From Ciona intestinalis (taxonomy: Eukaryota; Chordata; Ascidiacea; Phlebobranchia; Cionidae), in contig NC_020179.2 in the NCBI RefSeq assembly GCF_000224145.3, forward strand, positions 2,620,125 through 2,684,124: a stretch of DNA of 64,000 nt, given 5' to 3'. Positions within the stretch are counted from its first letter, which is position 1. Each line of letters begins with the position of its first letter. Of the stretch, positions 19,133-34,100 are shown in pieces. The translations under genes and the position numbers were made by a program. Below the pieces are notes generated by a model. The model worked only from the letters and a program-made list of their open reading frames with translations, was not told the origin of the DNA and did no database searches.

Positions 19133-22100
19133 ATGGCGGAACTAAGTGTTGACGACCTTGGATCTGTGGTCCGTGTACTTTATGATTATAAATACAAAGC
19201 AAATAATGGGAGCCTTATCAGTATAACAGAAAATGAAGAATTCATTTTGATCAAAAAATCGAATGCAGATTGGTGGCAAGTTATAAAGACAGGTGAGATT
19301 ATTTATGGGCACTAAACGTAAAAAATCTGGGTGTATTAGGGACCATAATATGGCATTTATTTACTTTTTCTTTTTGATTGATGTGTTATTACTTATTAGT
19401 ATGTATAGCCAATAATCAGAGTAATCTAACCATGGTGCTAGTAAAGAATCTTCTCCCCATCTTATTTGCTAACCACTAACTACTAACCCCTAACTACTAA
19501 CCCCTATAACTACTTACCACTAACCCCCTAACCATCAACCCCTAACCACCGACCTCTAACACTTTCCACCAGTCTATTCAGCTATGTACCGGAGGATTCT
19601 TCACTAGTGTCCCTACCATTTTCAGGTTATGCGTTATACTCATATAAGACACATATGGGAACAGTGGTTTGTGTTTCTAACCAAAATATTAATTTAAAAT
19701 TTAAATTGTTTAAAAGGGTGAAAACTTTAGGCTGTTGGTGCTAATAAAGAATCCACATACTATTACATATGCTAACATCGAACCATAACATTAGGGGGCT
19801 AGGGTGACATATACCCTTTTTGCATGGTAAAAAGTTAATGCGAATAGCGTTTCGCTTTAACTCGTCATATGATAACTCGCTAACCACATTGTTTTAAATG
19901 GTCATTGGTTTATGCGCATATCAACATTAAGTTAGCTTGTTTTTTAGCGTAATGTTGTTAAATCTAGTTTATAAAACAAGTTCTGATACTTCATGGGGCT
20001 ATTACCAACTAAAAACTGTAAAAATAATACCCGAAAAAGATTAGGCTCTTAAATATGAAACTGTACTTTCACCTTACTTTTCTTTACTCTCATAATGCGA
20101 GTAACAACCAACCTCCTACAGCAGATGACACGCTTATGGCGTTATGCGTGTTAACTTTGTTTTTGTGACATGTACCCTAACCTTTAAAATATGGACATGG
20201 TTAACACCATATGTTATAACACCCCAGTTTTAGTTTAAACTATTAAATTTGGTTTAAACTATTAATACAAAAAAACAACGGCGTAAAAGTATAATAGTCT
20301 ATCCAACATATTTATCAATGAGGTTCCCTATGTTTACAACATTAAGTGTAACTTCAATTTAGCAATGCCAGATTACCAGCCAAGATTTTATGCAAAATTT
20401 AAAAAGTAACCCCTTGCCCATTTATCACCAAGCCTTAACATATATATATATATATATTGCTTTTTTCGTCTTTTATTTTTTACCATAACACGGCATAGGA
20501 TTGTACTCGAACCTTAAGATATTTTATGTTAAATAAACTAATTGATGTTGTTTGTTTACCCAGATGTAAAGAAACCAATTTATGTTCCTGCTGCTTACAT
20601 TACACAACTTCAACAGAAGAAATATCCAGACCATCCATTCTTTAAGTGAGTGAATGTTATTCTTTTACTTTTGTTACTAGACTTATTGTTTTTTTTTTAA
20701 CCTGGTCCATAAAATGTTGATATTATCCTAGTTTTTTTCCAAAACCGTGATAAAGTCTTGCGGAAAGGCAGATTTGAAACCCTTACCCTAAAAAGGTTGT
20801 TCTGTATTAGTTACAAGTAAATACTGTATTATATGGCCTATATTCACAAAAATCCAAATTGTTTTGGCTTTTAATTTCCAATGTGGTATTTCTATATTTT
20901 TATAAATGAGTTTCAAAATATTTATTTTTCCCTGTTTTTTATAGGAAAGCACATGCTGCACTACAGAAGGCAAAGAAGAAGCAAAAGTTATTGGAAGGGA
21001 AACAAAAACCTGATGCAACACTTCCACACAAGGAGAGAATGATTGTTGTAACTGGGTCAAGGGAAGACTTAACTGTCATGTCTTTGAAAGACAGTAAATA
21101 GTGAGTTTTCATCACTTTGTAGTTAATGGTTATCTGTAGTAAGCTTTTGTATTTTGGATGAATAGTTTTTAAATTGCTTCATTTTTCATGCTGTTGTTTA
21201 GCACTATACTACTGTACTAACTACTGTATAGTATAGCCTAATTATTTTATTAAAAAATTTAATTAAGGCTTTCATTTTTTAGTAATGTATTGAGTATGTT
21301 ATAGCAGACAGTAATTTTGATACAAAAATATTTTACTTGAAGAAAAAAACATCAAAACAGCAATCAAGGTTTATAAAAACATTTTCCCAAGCAAGCAAAC
21401 ATAGAATTTTGTTCCAAAAACCATATTTTAACCTAAATGTATATATACCTTTTAGAATGACATGGTGTATTATAAAAGATTTTTTTCCAAATTCAGTTCG
21501 GAAATGCGGGCAAGCTGTGATTCTTTGGATCGTTTTATTGAGAATGAAAATCCTTACGATGAAGTTCCTTTTGAGTCAACTTTTTCACCTCGTGTTGTAA
21601 GTATTGTGGCCAGTGGTGGAACCAGCAATTTTGGTAGTCTCTACTCACCCCTTTTTTGAATAAAAACAAAATTTAGTATGTTTGTGCCATACCATGTCTT
21701 TTCATTTAAAATATTCCTAAATTTTCGCCACCGTAATCCAAAAGACAGATAAAAGTTGTTATGTCCGAACTCTGTGGGGTTTTGGGCGCGTCAACATTTT
21801 CGCGCCTGTTGTGACGTCACCAACGGTTTTGGCGCGAGCACGGTAGCGCACTGATTACGCGCGAGGCATCTTTCTTTCGCGCATCTTTTTATCGTTGTTT
21901 CTCGATATTCTTTGTTTCACATTATCAGTCTCTGTTTGTAGTCGCTGTGTAACGTGTCGGATTGCCCAAGTTAGTCTCGTTTGATAGTGTATGATTTCTA
22001 CATAGTATACTTGTTGAACACGGTAGTGGTCATATAGATCCTTTTTCGTCGAACAGTTGTTCTTGGCTTTGTTGTTGTTGTTGCTGATAGGGCGATTTTT

Positions 22101-25100
22101 TTCCGCACTTATCCTTATTCTCATTTCTAGCATTTTTTTCTTGAATCTCTTGATTAAAATTAAATCGTAATATATATTTATAATTTTTAGACTAATTTTT
22201 TTAGATTTAAAACCGCACAATTAGCGTGTGTGCACCGAAGCGTAGACGAGTGCCTTTTTCTTATCGTTATCTTCGGTATAAACACCGTGATGAACTACTG
22301 CAGTCNNNNNNNNNNNNNNNNNNNNNNNNNNNNNNNNNNNNNNNNNNNNNNNNNNNNNNNNNNNNNNNNNNNNNNNNNNNNNNNNNNNNNNNNNNNNNNN
22401 NNNNNNNNNNNNNNNNNNNNNNNNNNNNNNAAGCGAAAAGCAGAAAAGGTGAGAAAAAGGGATATTAACGTGATAAGGGCACTGTAAGGAAGAGACGGTG
22501 GAAGGGCAAAAACGCACAACGGCAGTCACGTGAAAAATCGGAAACAGAAATTTTTTTTTTTTTTTTTTTTTTATATCAGGTTGTTGTTTTTTTATACCAG
22601 ATGAGCCAGTGATATATTGTTTATACTATGCCTGGTAGCAGAGGTAACAGAATGTTTTTTTTATTCATAGGATTTAAATAAATTGACCTCATCATCAAAG
22701 AAAGTTGAACCCCTTGCCCCAGATGCTCAATATGAAGAGCCTGAGTATGAAAACTTAGAGGTAACAACTCAAGCCATTTAACTATGAAATACAACATAAA
22801 CATTGTACGATTTCTTTATGCAACATGCGCAAACTGGTCTAAATCCCAGGTTCCAAAGCAACCACACTACGGGACTAGGGATGCACATTACAGAATTTCG
22901 AATCTATGATATTCGAATCCTTTTGTATTCGAATCTAATTAAGGGATTCGGTATTCTGTTTAATGACGTCATCACACGTCATCTCATACACTATATTAAC
23001 AATTTTTGAAATTTAATAATTAAAAAAAAATATTTTTGTGTTTGTGGGACTTTTGAGAGTAAACGTTTTACAACGTCTTTTCATAGCCTGCTATACGTTT
23101 CATGACGCAAAAACTACCCAATAGTACAATTTTTGATAATTTTACAGCTCATGATCCAACAAGGCTGCTATGAAAGAGTCAATAAACTGACTTATGTGGG
23201 TAAAATTATTTTTTCCTATAAATACAAAAAGATTCGAAATTCTAGATTCGGAATTCTAGATTCGAAATAAAGTATTCTAGGATATCCTAGAATACCTAAT
23301 TATTCTGTAATGTGCATCCCTATACGGGACCTTATCCATGTACAATAAAATAGGCATGTAGAATGTTGGGTGAATGAACCAACTCTGGCTTAAATTTCAG
23401 GTTCCATAGCATGCCATTTGTAGGATCTCACCCATATTGAATAGAATGTGCATTTATATAACCTTGAGGTATTGTTACATCTTTAGCCTTTATCCCAAGC
23501 TTCATAGCGTGCCATGCCATGGAAGGACCTTACCCATATAAAGTGTATCAATGTACATATACAGTTTTGTAGTAATGGCCAACCCCGGCCAAAATCCAAG
23601 TTCCCATTGTCACATACTCGAGTTGCGCGTCTCTCAATTCATCCCCATACAAAATGCCATGTTGTGTTTCAACAAGCTTTCAACCCCACTCAAATTATAA
23701 AACAGAATAAAATGTAATCGTGGACAACACCATGTATATTCTTTGTCTTATTTTAGAATATCATTCCTTCTAAAGCGAAAGAAAATGTTCCTGAACCAGC
23801 ACCCCGTCGTAAATCACTTGAAAACATCGTTAAATCAGGTAATGTGGAATAACTTTCATATTTATTTACTTTTGTTTACATATAGTAGGGACGGGGAAGC
23901 TGGGACACCTTCAGCTCATAATATTTAAAAATCCTGATCGTGTTTTAAACAATTAACAATGGTCTATGGGAGTTGTAAGGTCACGGTTTTATAATTCTTT
24001 GAGGGTTCTTGTTGTGTTTACTACCATATAGAACGAAAAACTAGAATGAAAAGTTGTCCCATCTTCCCCCATCCTGGTAAACATTATTGTTTTTTTATCT
24101 TCAAAATTACAATAACAAAGGCCATATTTAATTCATATATCGAGGAAATTAGATACAACAGCAAAATGACATATATTATAACACGCCAGGGATAAAAAAT
24201 TAAAGCAATATTGTTGTTAACGTTAAAATTTGATAAAAATTAAAACTAGCCATAGCTGCTTAAATAATTGCATAATGAATAAAGTGGAAAAAATGGATAT
24301 TTTATTTTGATTGGCTGAACCTTCTGTCAATTTTGTGTGGCATCTAGTTTCATTTTGTCTTGTTTAAACTGTAGGTGGCAAATTAAACACTATGTGTTGT
24401 TGATAATCGTTGCTATAACAATATACTTAGGATCCTAGCTGTATATCCTTTACTATTAGCAATATATAACTAGTGTAGAAGTTCTATAGCCTATATATTA
24501 CTAGTGGCTGTGAAAGGAGATCAGTAATATGGAGGTGTTTATAAATGGCTTGTTGCTAACGGTTTTAAAAGTTGGAAACCAAGCGCTTTTATTGACTTTT
24601 TTTTAAAACTGTTTTTATTTAAAAAAATTGTTGTCTGTTCTATAAGTGATTTTATTGGGTTTTCTTTTAAAAACTGTCTGAATTTTTTTGTACTTTCAAT
24701 AAGTGATTTTGTTCAGTTTTTGTTAAAAAACTGTTTTTATTTTTTAATATTTTTTTTACTTTCTATAAGCGTTTTTATGGAGTTTTCCTTTAAAAACTGT
24801 ACTTATACATTTTTTGAATTGCTTGTCATAATTCCCAACAGGTTTTATAAGTAAGAAAGTTTGAACAGTTGTTTCTAATGCAAATATATAGTTTAAGTCT
24901 TTACCATGTCATGTACATCGGATACAGAAAGCAGCACACCAAGCTCACCAGACAATCCACGCCGCAGTTTTGATAAAGCAAAGCATGCAAACGTACAAGG
25001 AGAGGACGTCATTAAACCTGTTATACCTCAACACAACTCGCCCAGGACAGTCACCACTGTAGAGGTGAATAATAAATATTGTCTTTTTTTTGTAGACCAG

Positions 25101-28100
25101 GGTTTTTGAAACTATATTGCATGAAAAGTCTCAGCTTTCAAAGTGTGTATATTTCAATATTTAACTATTTAGGGAAAAGTTAAGCATGTTCTGTGAAAGA
25201 GTTTATAAAAGTTGTGTATCCAACTTGGTTTAATCTAAAATAGGTTACCTGACTTTTGTTTGGATTTACCAGGTTATGGATTCTATTTTTAATAAGAGAC
25301 TGAAAGTGACATTTTGTGCAAAATATTTGGCCTATTTTTTATAGACTAGTAGACTATTCTTGGACTTTTGTCTGTAAAATGTTTTTGAGTTTTCCTGACT
25401 GTTATTTTTTGTGAGAAAGCTGTCAAAATTCATGAGCACCATTATAATGGCCGAATTCATAGAACTCTTCACAGTTTTAACATCAGAATTTTGATTATTG
25501 TTAACAGGTCCTCGATGATGGGTGGGAACTTCAGCTTGATAATTCCACAGGGAATAAATATTATTACAACACCAATTCTGGTGAAATGAGAGTGAAGCCC
25601 CCACGCAAACAAAGAGTCACTGACGATAAAATGAAAACGGTTTGTATTCCTAATGTGTAAAACTGAACATTATCTCTTAACTGGTATCTTTATTCTAAAG
25701 ACTGTTGTAATTGAGCACCTTGGCTTTGTTAGCCAAATTACACTTGTCTTATTGTTGTTCATATCTAAAGCCATACCAGATTGATCAATTATCCGTCTAT
25801 GATGCCTTTATATGTTCACAAATCTTTTTTTCAAATGTTGTTTTTTTTGATAGGCATGAAATTTTTAAATATCCAGAAAGTTGTTTTTTTAATTTTTTTT
25901 TTTTCAGTTTTATTCGTTCGCAAAAAAAGGTATTGGTTGTAAATCTGTTTTTTCTTTATTAAACTGTTTTTTTTTATATTTCAAATTCTGCTCCTTTGTT
26001 ATGATTTATTCATTCACATAAAGATGTAATATAACAGCCACAGAGAGGCGATAGAGTTCACAGTCCACCTGCTGTACCCGATGTTTCAAAGAAACCTTCG
26101 TTTGAACCAAGTCGGTTGTCACCGGAGATTGTGGAAGATTTGTAAGTTGTTGTTGTTGTGTATTTCATTCATATTAGGTATAAATTGAGAATGTAAGCCC
26201 TTTGTAGTGTGTATTTTATTTTAGTAAGTTATAATATGAATAAAATGGTTTTAATATAAATGAAATGCACACAAAAACAACTCATATTTTTAACTTTTAC
26301 TAAGTTTTATTTCGAATAAAATACACAACAATTTATATTTTTAATTTTTACCAAGTTGTAATTTTTCTCTTTAAAGTTCAATACTGCAACGAAGAAAGAC
26401 ATCACCAGCGAGGTACAAGAACACTCCTCGATCTCCTCTCGTTCCTCGCAACCAGGAGTCCCAATCTCCGGAACCAAATGATCCTTGGACCATCAGCCCA
26501 AAGAACACTCCCAGTGTACAGAGGAACAACAGCAACAACAGTGGCTACTTTTCCTTCATGAGCAGATTATCCCCGGACACATCCGAGAAGAAGAAGAAAC
26601 ACAAAAAAGCGAGCAGTGATGCGGGAAGAGCAACTAGCTCTCCCAATTTTGAGAAGACCAAATCGAGGTCTTCGTCTTTTGGAAGCGGGGAGCTGTTAAG
26701 ACCAGAGATGCAAGGATGGATTAAAGAGAGAAGTCCGGAGGGGGAGGTTGTGTACGTGAATGAGTTTAATGGAGATAGGGTAAGTTGGTTTTTTTGTGTG
26801 GGATGTTTTGAGGATAATCCCAATGCTATTGACCTATATGCATTGCTAATAGGTTGGGGTAAGACGGTCTTTTGGGGGTAAGATGGTTAAAGAAGATAGG
26901 GTAAGATGGAATTTTTGTCTGGGATGGTTTTAGATGGTCTTTTGGGGGTAAGATGGTCTTTTGGGGGTAAGATGGTTAAAGAAGATAGGGTAAGATGGAT
27001 TATATGAGTGGGAATTATAATAAACCTGCAATTACAAACTAATGATATTTTGATGCCATATCGCAAAGCTACCAGCGGACGATTCTATCATAAAATAGTG
27101 ATATGCTATGTTATGTTTGTGTAAATACTTCAGCACATGGACACCATGTTATTAACTCTTTAACTGATGCAATATCACCTGTTTACCAGTTACTATGTGT
27201 ACCCAGACTATTTACATAGCTATAATAACATATTCCAGGGCATACATGCATACCTTGCATACCCACGTTAGGTGCCTATGCATCTACATTACATACCTTG
27301 AAATAAATGGTTAAATCAACTTATAATCTACAGTGGCATGAAATGACAGATGAAGACTCTGGTAAACCATATTATTTCAATGAATACACAAGACAGACTG
27401 TATGGGAGCTACCGCAGGTTTGTTGAGTTCCTTTGTAGCAGTAAACACCAAACTTGTTCACAGAGACCTGAGTATTAGTATGTCTGTGCCTTGATATAGG
27501 AGTAACCACTAATAGCAATATAACACACTCTAACTTAACCTAAAGGCCTTGTAAGAATGACGATAAATTTTTTTTGACCATGTTTATATAAACCTGCGAA
27601 AATAAACCAACATGCATGAATTCCACTCTGCTTCCCGCTAATTAGTTGCATGGGGAGGGTGAAACAGAGTTGGAAGAGCCCTACGAAGAGGAGAGGGAGA
27701 AGGAACAGCGGAAAGTTGGCTTATCCAAAGCTTATTCCGACCGAGGACGCTCAATGTTCAAAGTAAAGTCACTAGAACGAGAAAAAATCTATCTAACCCA
27801 AGAAGAAAGGCCGAAACATTTCTCGTTACCCCATAACACTTCACCCCCTGCCGATTCTAACCCCTCTGACCCTTTGGGTCATCTACCTGACCCCCAAAGT
27901 CACTCTGCTGACCCACCCAGCGTACCTTCACCAAGTTTAAAGCCAAGATTTGCACGCAAAGTAAAACGTGTGATGCAAGCCCGGTCCATGATCATACTTG
28001 ATGACAATCGATCATTCTCACCAATTGATGAATTCCACCAGGTAGTGACAACACACTCATTATTAACACTCAAATTTACACACCCCTAATCTTAACACCT

Positions 28101-31100
28101 TATAATCCAAGGCTATATTCATTATAATTATTATTATGACTAAATTAATGAAACCAAGCATTTTTTAAAGAGCTGTGTCAAATATCCATACAATGTGACA
28201 AACATTCTATTTTTAGAGTGTTTTTTGTTGTTTTGTATGTAAAGGTCTATATACCTTTACAAAACACCTATAAATCACTCAAAAAGTCTTAAATAAAGTC
28301 ATAGGCCTATGTTTCTTAAAATTTTAGTAAAACCCGGGGTGCCATTATAATGCAGTTACACTCATAGTTATCAAACATAGTAAACTTCATTGATTGTGAA
28401 GTAACCCTTGGCCCCAATGTTACACCAATGAATACAGCCTTGCCTAACCCTAAACTCAATGCATGTAATGATAGTTGATTAAAGTAATTTGAAATGGCAC
28501 GTAACGCATGATGGTTTACCGCATGTTCTTCCAGCAAGAAACTGCACTTAAAACTTCGCAATCTGAATACGACCTGCCTGAGATAGGGGTGAGTCTAAAT
28601 TTAAATATACTTATATGTTTAAAATTGGTGCAAAATGTAATCAACTGGCACAGCATGATCCTAATTAATATTTTGTTTTAAACATTTTTTTGTAGTTGAG
28701 GAAATCTTGTGTGTATGCTAATTTTTTATTGGTATTAGAGTACAACTAAACTTAATAACTAAAATCACATGTATATATATATATATATATATATGTGTCA
28801 GTGTGTGACTTCTGCAATAACTCTTCATAGGGTATGGTGTCCTTTTATTTCAATAACCATGTTTAGGTCTTAATTCTGTTATCCATATTCTTTAGCTCTT
28901 TTTTTCCTGGTGGTATTTTACGTAGATGATTAAAGTAGAATTGCTCTCCTTTGTTCTTCCTTATAAATCTTCTCATTGTATTCTATATGAGTGAAGTCCT
29001 ATGGTGTTATATGCGATGGAACATGACTAGAGTAGGTTCATCACCCCAGATTTAGGCAAAGTTGACTCATTACTCCCTATGTCTTTTTAAAATGCCTATA
29101 GAAAGAGGTCACAAACTCTGTAGGCAGCACTGCCAATAATAAAAAAATAACTATTTAAATAAACCCAAAGTTATATATAATGGGGGTAATGGACCAATTC
29201 TTGTGTATAGACAGTTTCTAATTTTAAATCTTCACCAGCAGGGGAAGTCCCGACTGCGAGACATGGAGCATTCCTCAGTTCCCCCACCACACCCTGTATG
29301 TTTAATAACGTATTAGTTTAAGTAAACATTACATTAAAAATATTTACTTGGCTATTACTAGTTTTGTAAAACAGCTTTTCTGGCATTTATTAGAGCTTAT
29401 TGTGATGAAAACAACCTGTATAGCAGATCAAAACTTAATTACATAAATAAATGCCAGAAGATCTGTTTTTGAAAACGAGTGTAATATGTCTGGTAGCAAT
29501 GATATGTACATATATATATATAATAAATAATTTTCTGACAGTTTTTCGTATAGTTTTGAGATTAAAATCCATTTTAAGATTATATATATATATATACTGA
29601 GTTGACTAGACAATGTGTGAATTAATTCATTTTCTGTAAGTTGCATAATGCTTAATTAATGCATGTATTTGTTTATTCAGTATATTTGCAAAACAATAAT
29701 CAGTTTAAGTTGAAGTTACATAAAAACCATTTGCTATACTTGGATATTGTGTAAACTAATTCATGTATAGTAGGTTGGGGTAAGATGGTCTATGTTTTCA
29801 TTCACTTTTATCATCCTATTTGGTGATAAACAATGATCATTTACAGAATTATATAATCAGTAATTAAACATCATTGTTAATTGTTAAGTTTTGAAATATT
29901 GGATATTGTTTGTTAACTACATCCATCTTACCCCACAGTACTATAAAGTTTTCACTTTCATATTGCTTAATTAGTGCATGCAAGCTGGTTCGTACAGTGC
30001 TGTACATATGCAAAGAAGTGTGCCCATTTTATTCGCTAGTAATAAAGTTAATAAAGAGATTTTTTAAAAGTTGTCAAAAATCAAAAATACAGTTGTAAAT
30101 TTTAGGTGATCGAACGGCAAGGCAGATTATACTGGACCAAACTGGTTGAAGCCGGTAAAAAGCAGAGGAAAAACTGGTTACAGCAGTGGGTTGTGTTGCT
30201 GGCAAATAACCTGTTGTTCTATAAAGATCAGAAGCAAGCCGTAATGGTATGTGCATAAGACTATCTTCAAACTATCTTAGTATAATGTTGTATTTATATG
30301 CTTAATTATTTTAGGGTAGAATATCTGTCTCTACTTGTTTTGTAAATTTGAAAGAGATGTTTGTTTGCAGTTTTTTGTTTTATGATCTTAAATGACCAAC
30401 CAACGTTTCTTTTTGCAAGATATGATTTATTATGTGTCTTTTACATTTATAATACACTTAGCGATTATGGTAGCAAAGATTTAGAAAAACAGTTTTAGGG
30501 ACACACTTAAATTGTAGAGGAAGTGCATTACTGTAATACACAAGAAATTAAATACAAAAAATATATATGGAAAATTAAACCGAAAAAGAAAGATATGTTC
30601 AAAAGATACAGCAATGTTAATCAATGTATGAATTATTTTTAGACAAAATCAACACCTCATGGTCGGCCTGACAGTAGTTGTGACTTGCGTGGAGCTGTGG
30701 TGGACTGGGCACGAGACAAATCAAGCAAAAAGAATGTTCTTGAGGTAATATATGTACATTGTATGATATCCACAATCTTGTATTATGTCTTATGTTATAG
30801 TAGGGTGGTATGGGACACCTTTTCATTCTATTTTCTCGTCCTATGTAGTAGTATACAAAAACATTCAAAGAATTATAAAACCATATCCTTATGGCTTTCA
30901 TGGATCGTTGTTAATTTTTTAAAACACGATCAGGATATTGGGATACTATGTGCTAAAAGTGTCCCATCTTCCCCACCCTACTGTATATCTAGTTATTGCT
31001 TGTTGTTTATATCATTATTTTATGGAAAAAATGGCTAGAAAAAATGTGTGTAGTTATAATGCTTATAGTAACCAGTCTTATTGTATATTAACAGTGTGAA

Positions 31101-34100
31101 CACGTATGTTTTTATTTAATATGTTGAGTCTTTTTGTTATTAAGTGTCCTTCCAATTGTTATTTGTAATTAAATCAATCAATCAAATTATGTAAATATAT
31201 TAATAAAGAAAAAAATAAATATATCAATTTATCAATAAATAAAAAAATGAAAATATTTATAGTACTTTTAACATAAAAATATATCAATGAATAAAAAATA
31301 ATTTAAAAAGATTTAAGTACTTTCAACAAATCATACTTTAAACATGGGGTAGAACTTACACCCAACACCCTGTAGTTCAAAACCATGGGGTGGAATTTTT
31401 AACACACATGTTGTTATCATACAATGTATGACTTTATGTAGTCCAAGCTGTTTCCAATTGTTATGTTTTCCCTTCAGCTTAAAACAGTGCGTGGATTGTC
31501 ATTGTTGCTTCAACATGAGGACATAACAACTATACAAAAGTGGTTGACTGCCATTAAAGTGACGATACAGCGCGCTGTAAGTTATCATGTCTTTACAATG
31601 TTACCTATATACATTATACGGTAGGGTGGGGAATACGGGACACCTTTAGCACATAATATCCAAATACCCTGATCGTGTTTTAAACAATTAACAACGGTTA
31701 ATGGTAGTCGTGAGTATACGGTTTTATAATTTATTAAATGTTTTTTGTTTACTACCAAATTGGACGAGAAAATAGAATGAAAAGGTGTTCCATCTCCCCC
31801 ACCCTACTATATGTATCTTAATCCTATCAATGTATCTTGCTATCTTATATATGGTACGTATACTGTCAGAATCATAGGCGCCCATTCTGGGGTGGCAGAG
31901 CAGGCAGTTTAATGATGGCTTTTCTGTCCTGCATTAATCAGTAAATATTAAAACCAATAAGTAAGATTTTTCATAAGAATGCACGTAAAAATATCCCTGC
32001 CTCGCTGGAAATAAAAATGCTGTCTATGACTACAGTGCATACTATATCTATATCCAGTGACACAGCCAGAAAAAAGGGGGGTTTAATCAAAAAATTTTCA
32101 AAAACTTGTTTTTTATTTTTTTTTAAATTTTTTTTTAATTGTTTTCTATTTTGGTTTAAAAGGGTGGGTCGAGACCCCCTAACCCCCCTTGCTGCGCCAC
32201 TGTCTATATCTATAATTTTTGTGATAAAATTGTATTTCACGAAAGTAAAATATGTAGTTTGGCAACAGTTAAAGATAATTATTATAAATTTTAACCCATT
32301 GCAGGCAATAGGTTGATAAACATCCAGGTATGACTGCTATCTATTCAGTTTATAGTTTTGTTAATTCAGTTGTTTTGGTTTTAGTTTTGCATTTTGTTTG
32401 TACTTCCTATTCCCTTTATGAAACCCTTCTATTTTATAAGGGTGAGGTCCTTTTTGAGGTCTAGGGATTTAGGCCAGATTCGCCTGTTACCTCAACACCC
32501 AGTTGTTTTTTTTTAATAAGTGCTAAAGTTCGATGTGACAGGTTTTAAAATGTGTTATTTGTTTTGTATGGTTTCTTGGTGACCTTTCAAATAGAGTTAA
32601 TCATTTTATAACGCATTGAATATCTATCTTAGCTGCTATCGTTATGACACATAATGTTGGTGAATCATGTATGCTTAGTGTTATACAGATTTCTAATTCA
32701 ATTTTGACAGCAATGGTTCTATACAAGGACTCTCAGTTATAGGTTGTGGTTTTTTCAAGTACAATGCTCTGTATATAGCTAGGATATGTAGTTCTATACT
32801 TTAAGCTGAAGTTCTTTATGTAAGGCTTTGTCTGCATTGTATATTAGATATAGAAGTCTTTCTATACTTTTGCAGTTCTGAATGTATTTCTCAGGGTTCA
32901 AAGTCCTTTATTATCTGTCAGTTTATTTAAATGTTTTCCCATTTTTTCCCCAGAAACAAGTTTAATATTGTGTAAAATTGTGTTCCCACTGATTTATCGA
33001 GAGAAAGAGTATCTATTTTTGTACTTCCTTTTATGACAACAGTGTTTCGTCCATTACTAGTTGATCTGTGTGGCTTGGAGTGCATTGCACTGTGCGTATA
33101 TGCGTGTATAGTTAACGTGCTATACTTACTTCCGTGTGTTACGCACTCTGTGCACATCCAATACAGGAAACTACAGATGCGCGCTCACTTATGTCTGTGA
33201 ATCAGCCAGGTGCAGATACAGTAACTCATTTTATTACTTAGCTTTGTTAGTATAAGATCACTGTGCATAGCATGTAATATTTCAAGACGGCTAAAAAAAA
33301 TGTTTTTAAAAAGATCTTCTTCTGCAGCCAAGAATGGCAAACACAGCATGAGTAAAGAGGTAAGGTCTCAAGACAGTTGATTTATTTTGTTGAGTTTTGT
33401 TTTAGTTTGGTTTATTGTGCCTGTGTTCTAATTCCATGTACACCATTGGCTAGTACACCATTTGCTACAGGCATTTTTGTTTGTTATTTTAAAAATGTAT
33501 AATTATCTAGACTTTGTTTGTGTATTGCCGTAGGGTATTATATAAATGTTTCTATTTGTATCTTAATAGCATTTGTTTTATTACGTGTATTCTTTTCAAG
33601 TACTTTGGTCTTTTCCATTAAAACCTATATTTGTGTTGGTCTCTAATCTCTATAGACTTCCTGTTTCCAGTCGAGTACTTTGGTCTTTTCCATTGAAACC
33701 TGTATTTGTGTCTCTCTCTATAGACTTATTGTTTCCAGTTTTTAAAAAAAAGGGAAAAATTAAAAGGGGGGGGGGGGGTTTTGGGGCCCTTGAAGAAGCT
33801 ATGATAATTTGAACGTAGGAGCTACATTAGTCAGTATGCATGCAACAAATTTCTCCAAAATAGAACTAACATGACCTTAAAATAATAGCACTGTAGCAGC
33901 TGTGGTTTATGTATACCAAATAAAATTGTACAGTTTTCTGGCATATTTTGCTTCACATACATATAACTTGTACAATTGTTTAAATGGGGTAAAACAAAAC
34001 CGTCATTGATAACCAGTAAAGTGACTTGTGTATACATAATGCTGTCTAACTTGTTTAACCTGTTTGGGGTAAAAAAAGTTTTTGTATTACTAGAAATGTT

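Noticed and set aside
19475..19560. Interstitial telomere repeat (CCCTAA-like)
   Set aside because: Units are irregular CTAACC/ACTAACTACTAACC variants rather than CCCTAA, and they lie within a foldback. Resemblance only.
31971..32316. Opposed frames of ~90-100 codons
   Set aside because: They span the 148-bp hAT MITE and its T-rich core. No coding signature.
33760..33812. Gly-rich end of a 79-codon frame
   Set aside because: Created by the poly-G tract after a 70-bp duplication, in an intron with no splice support.
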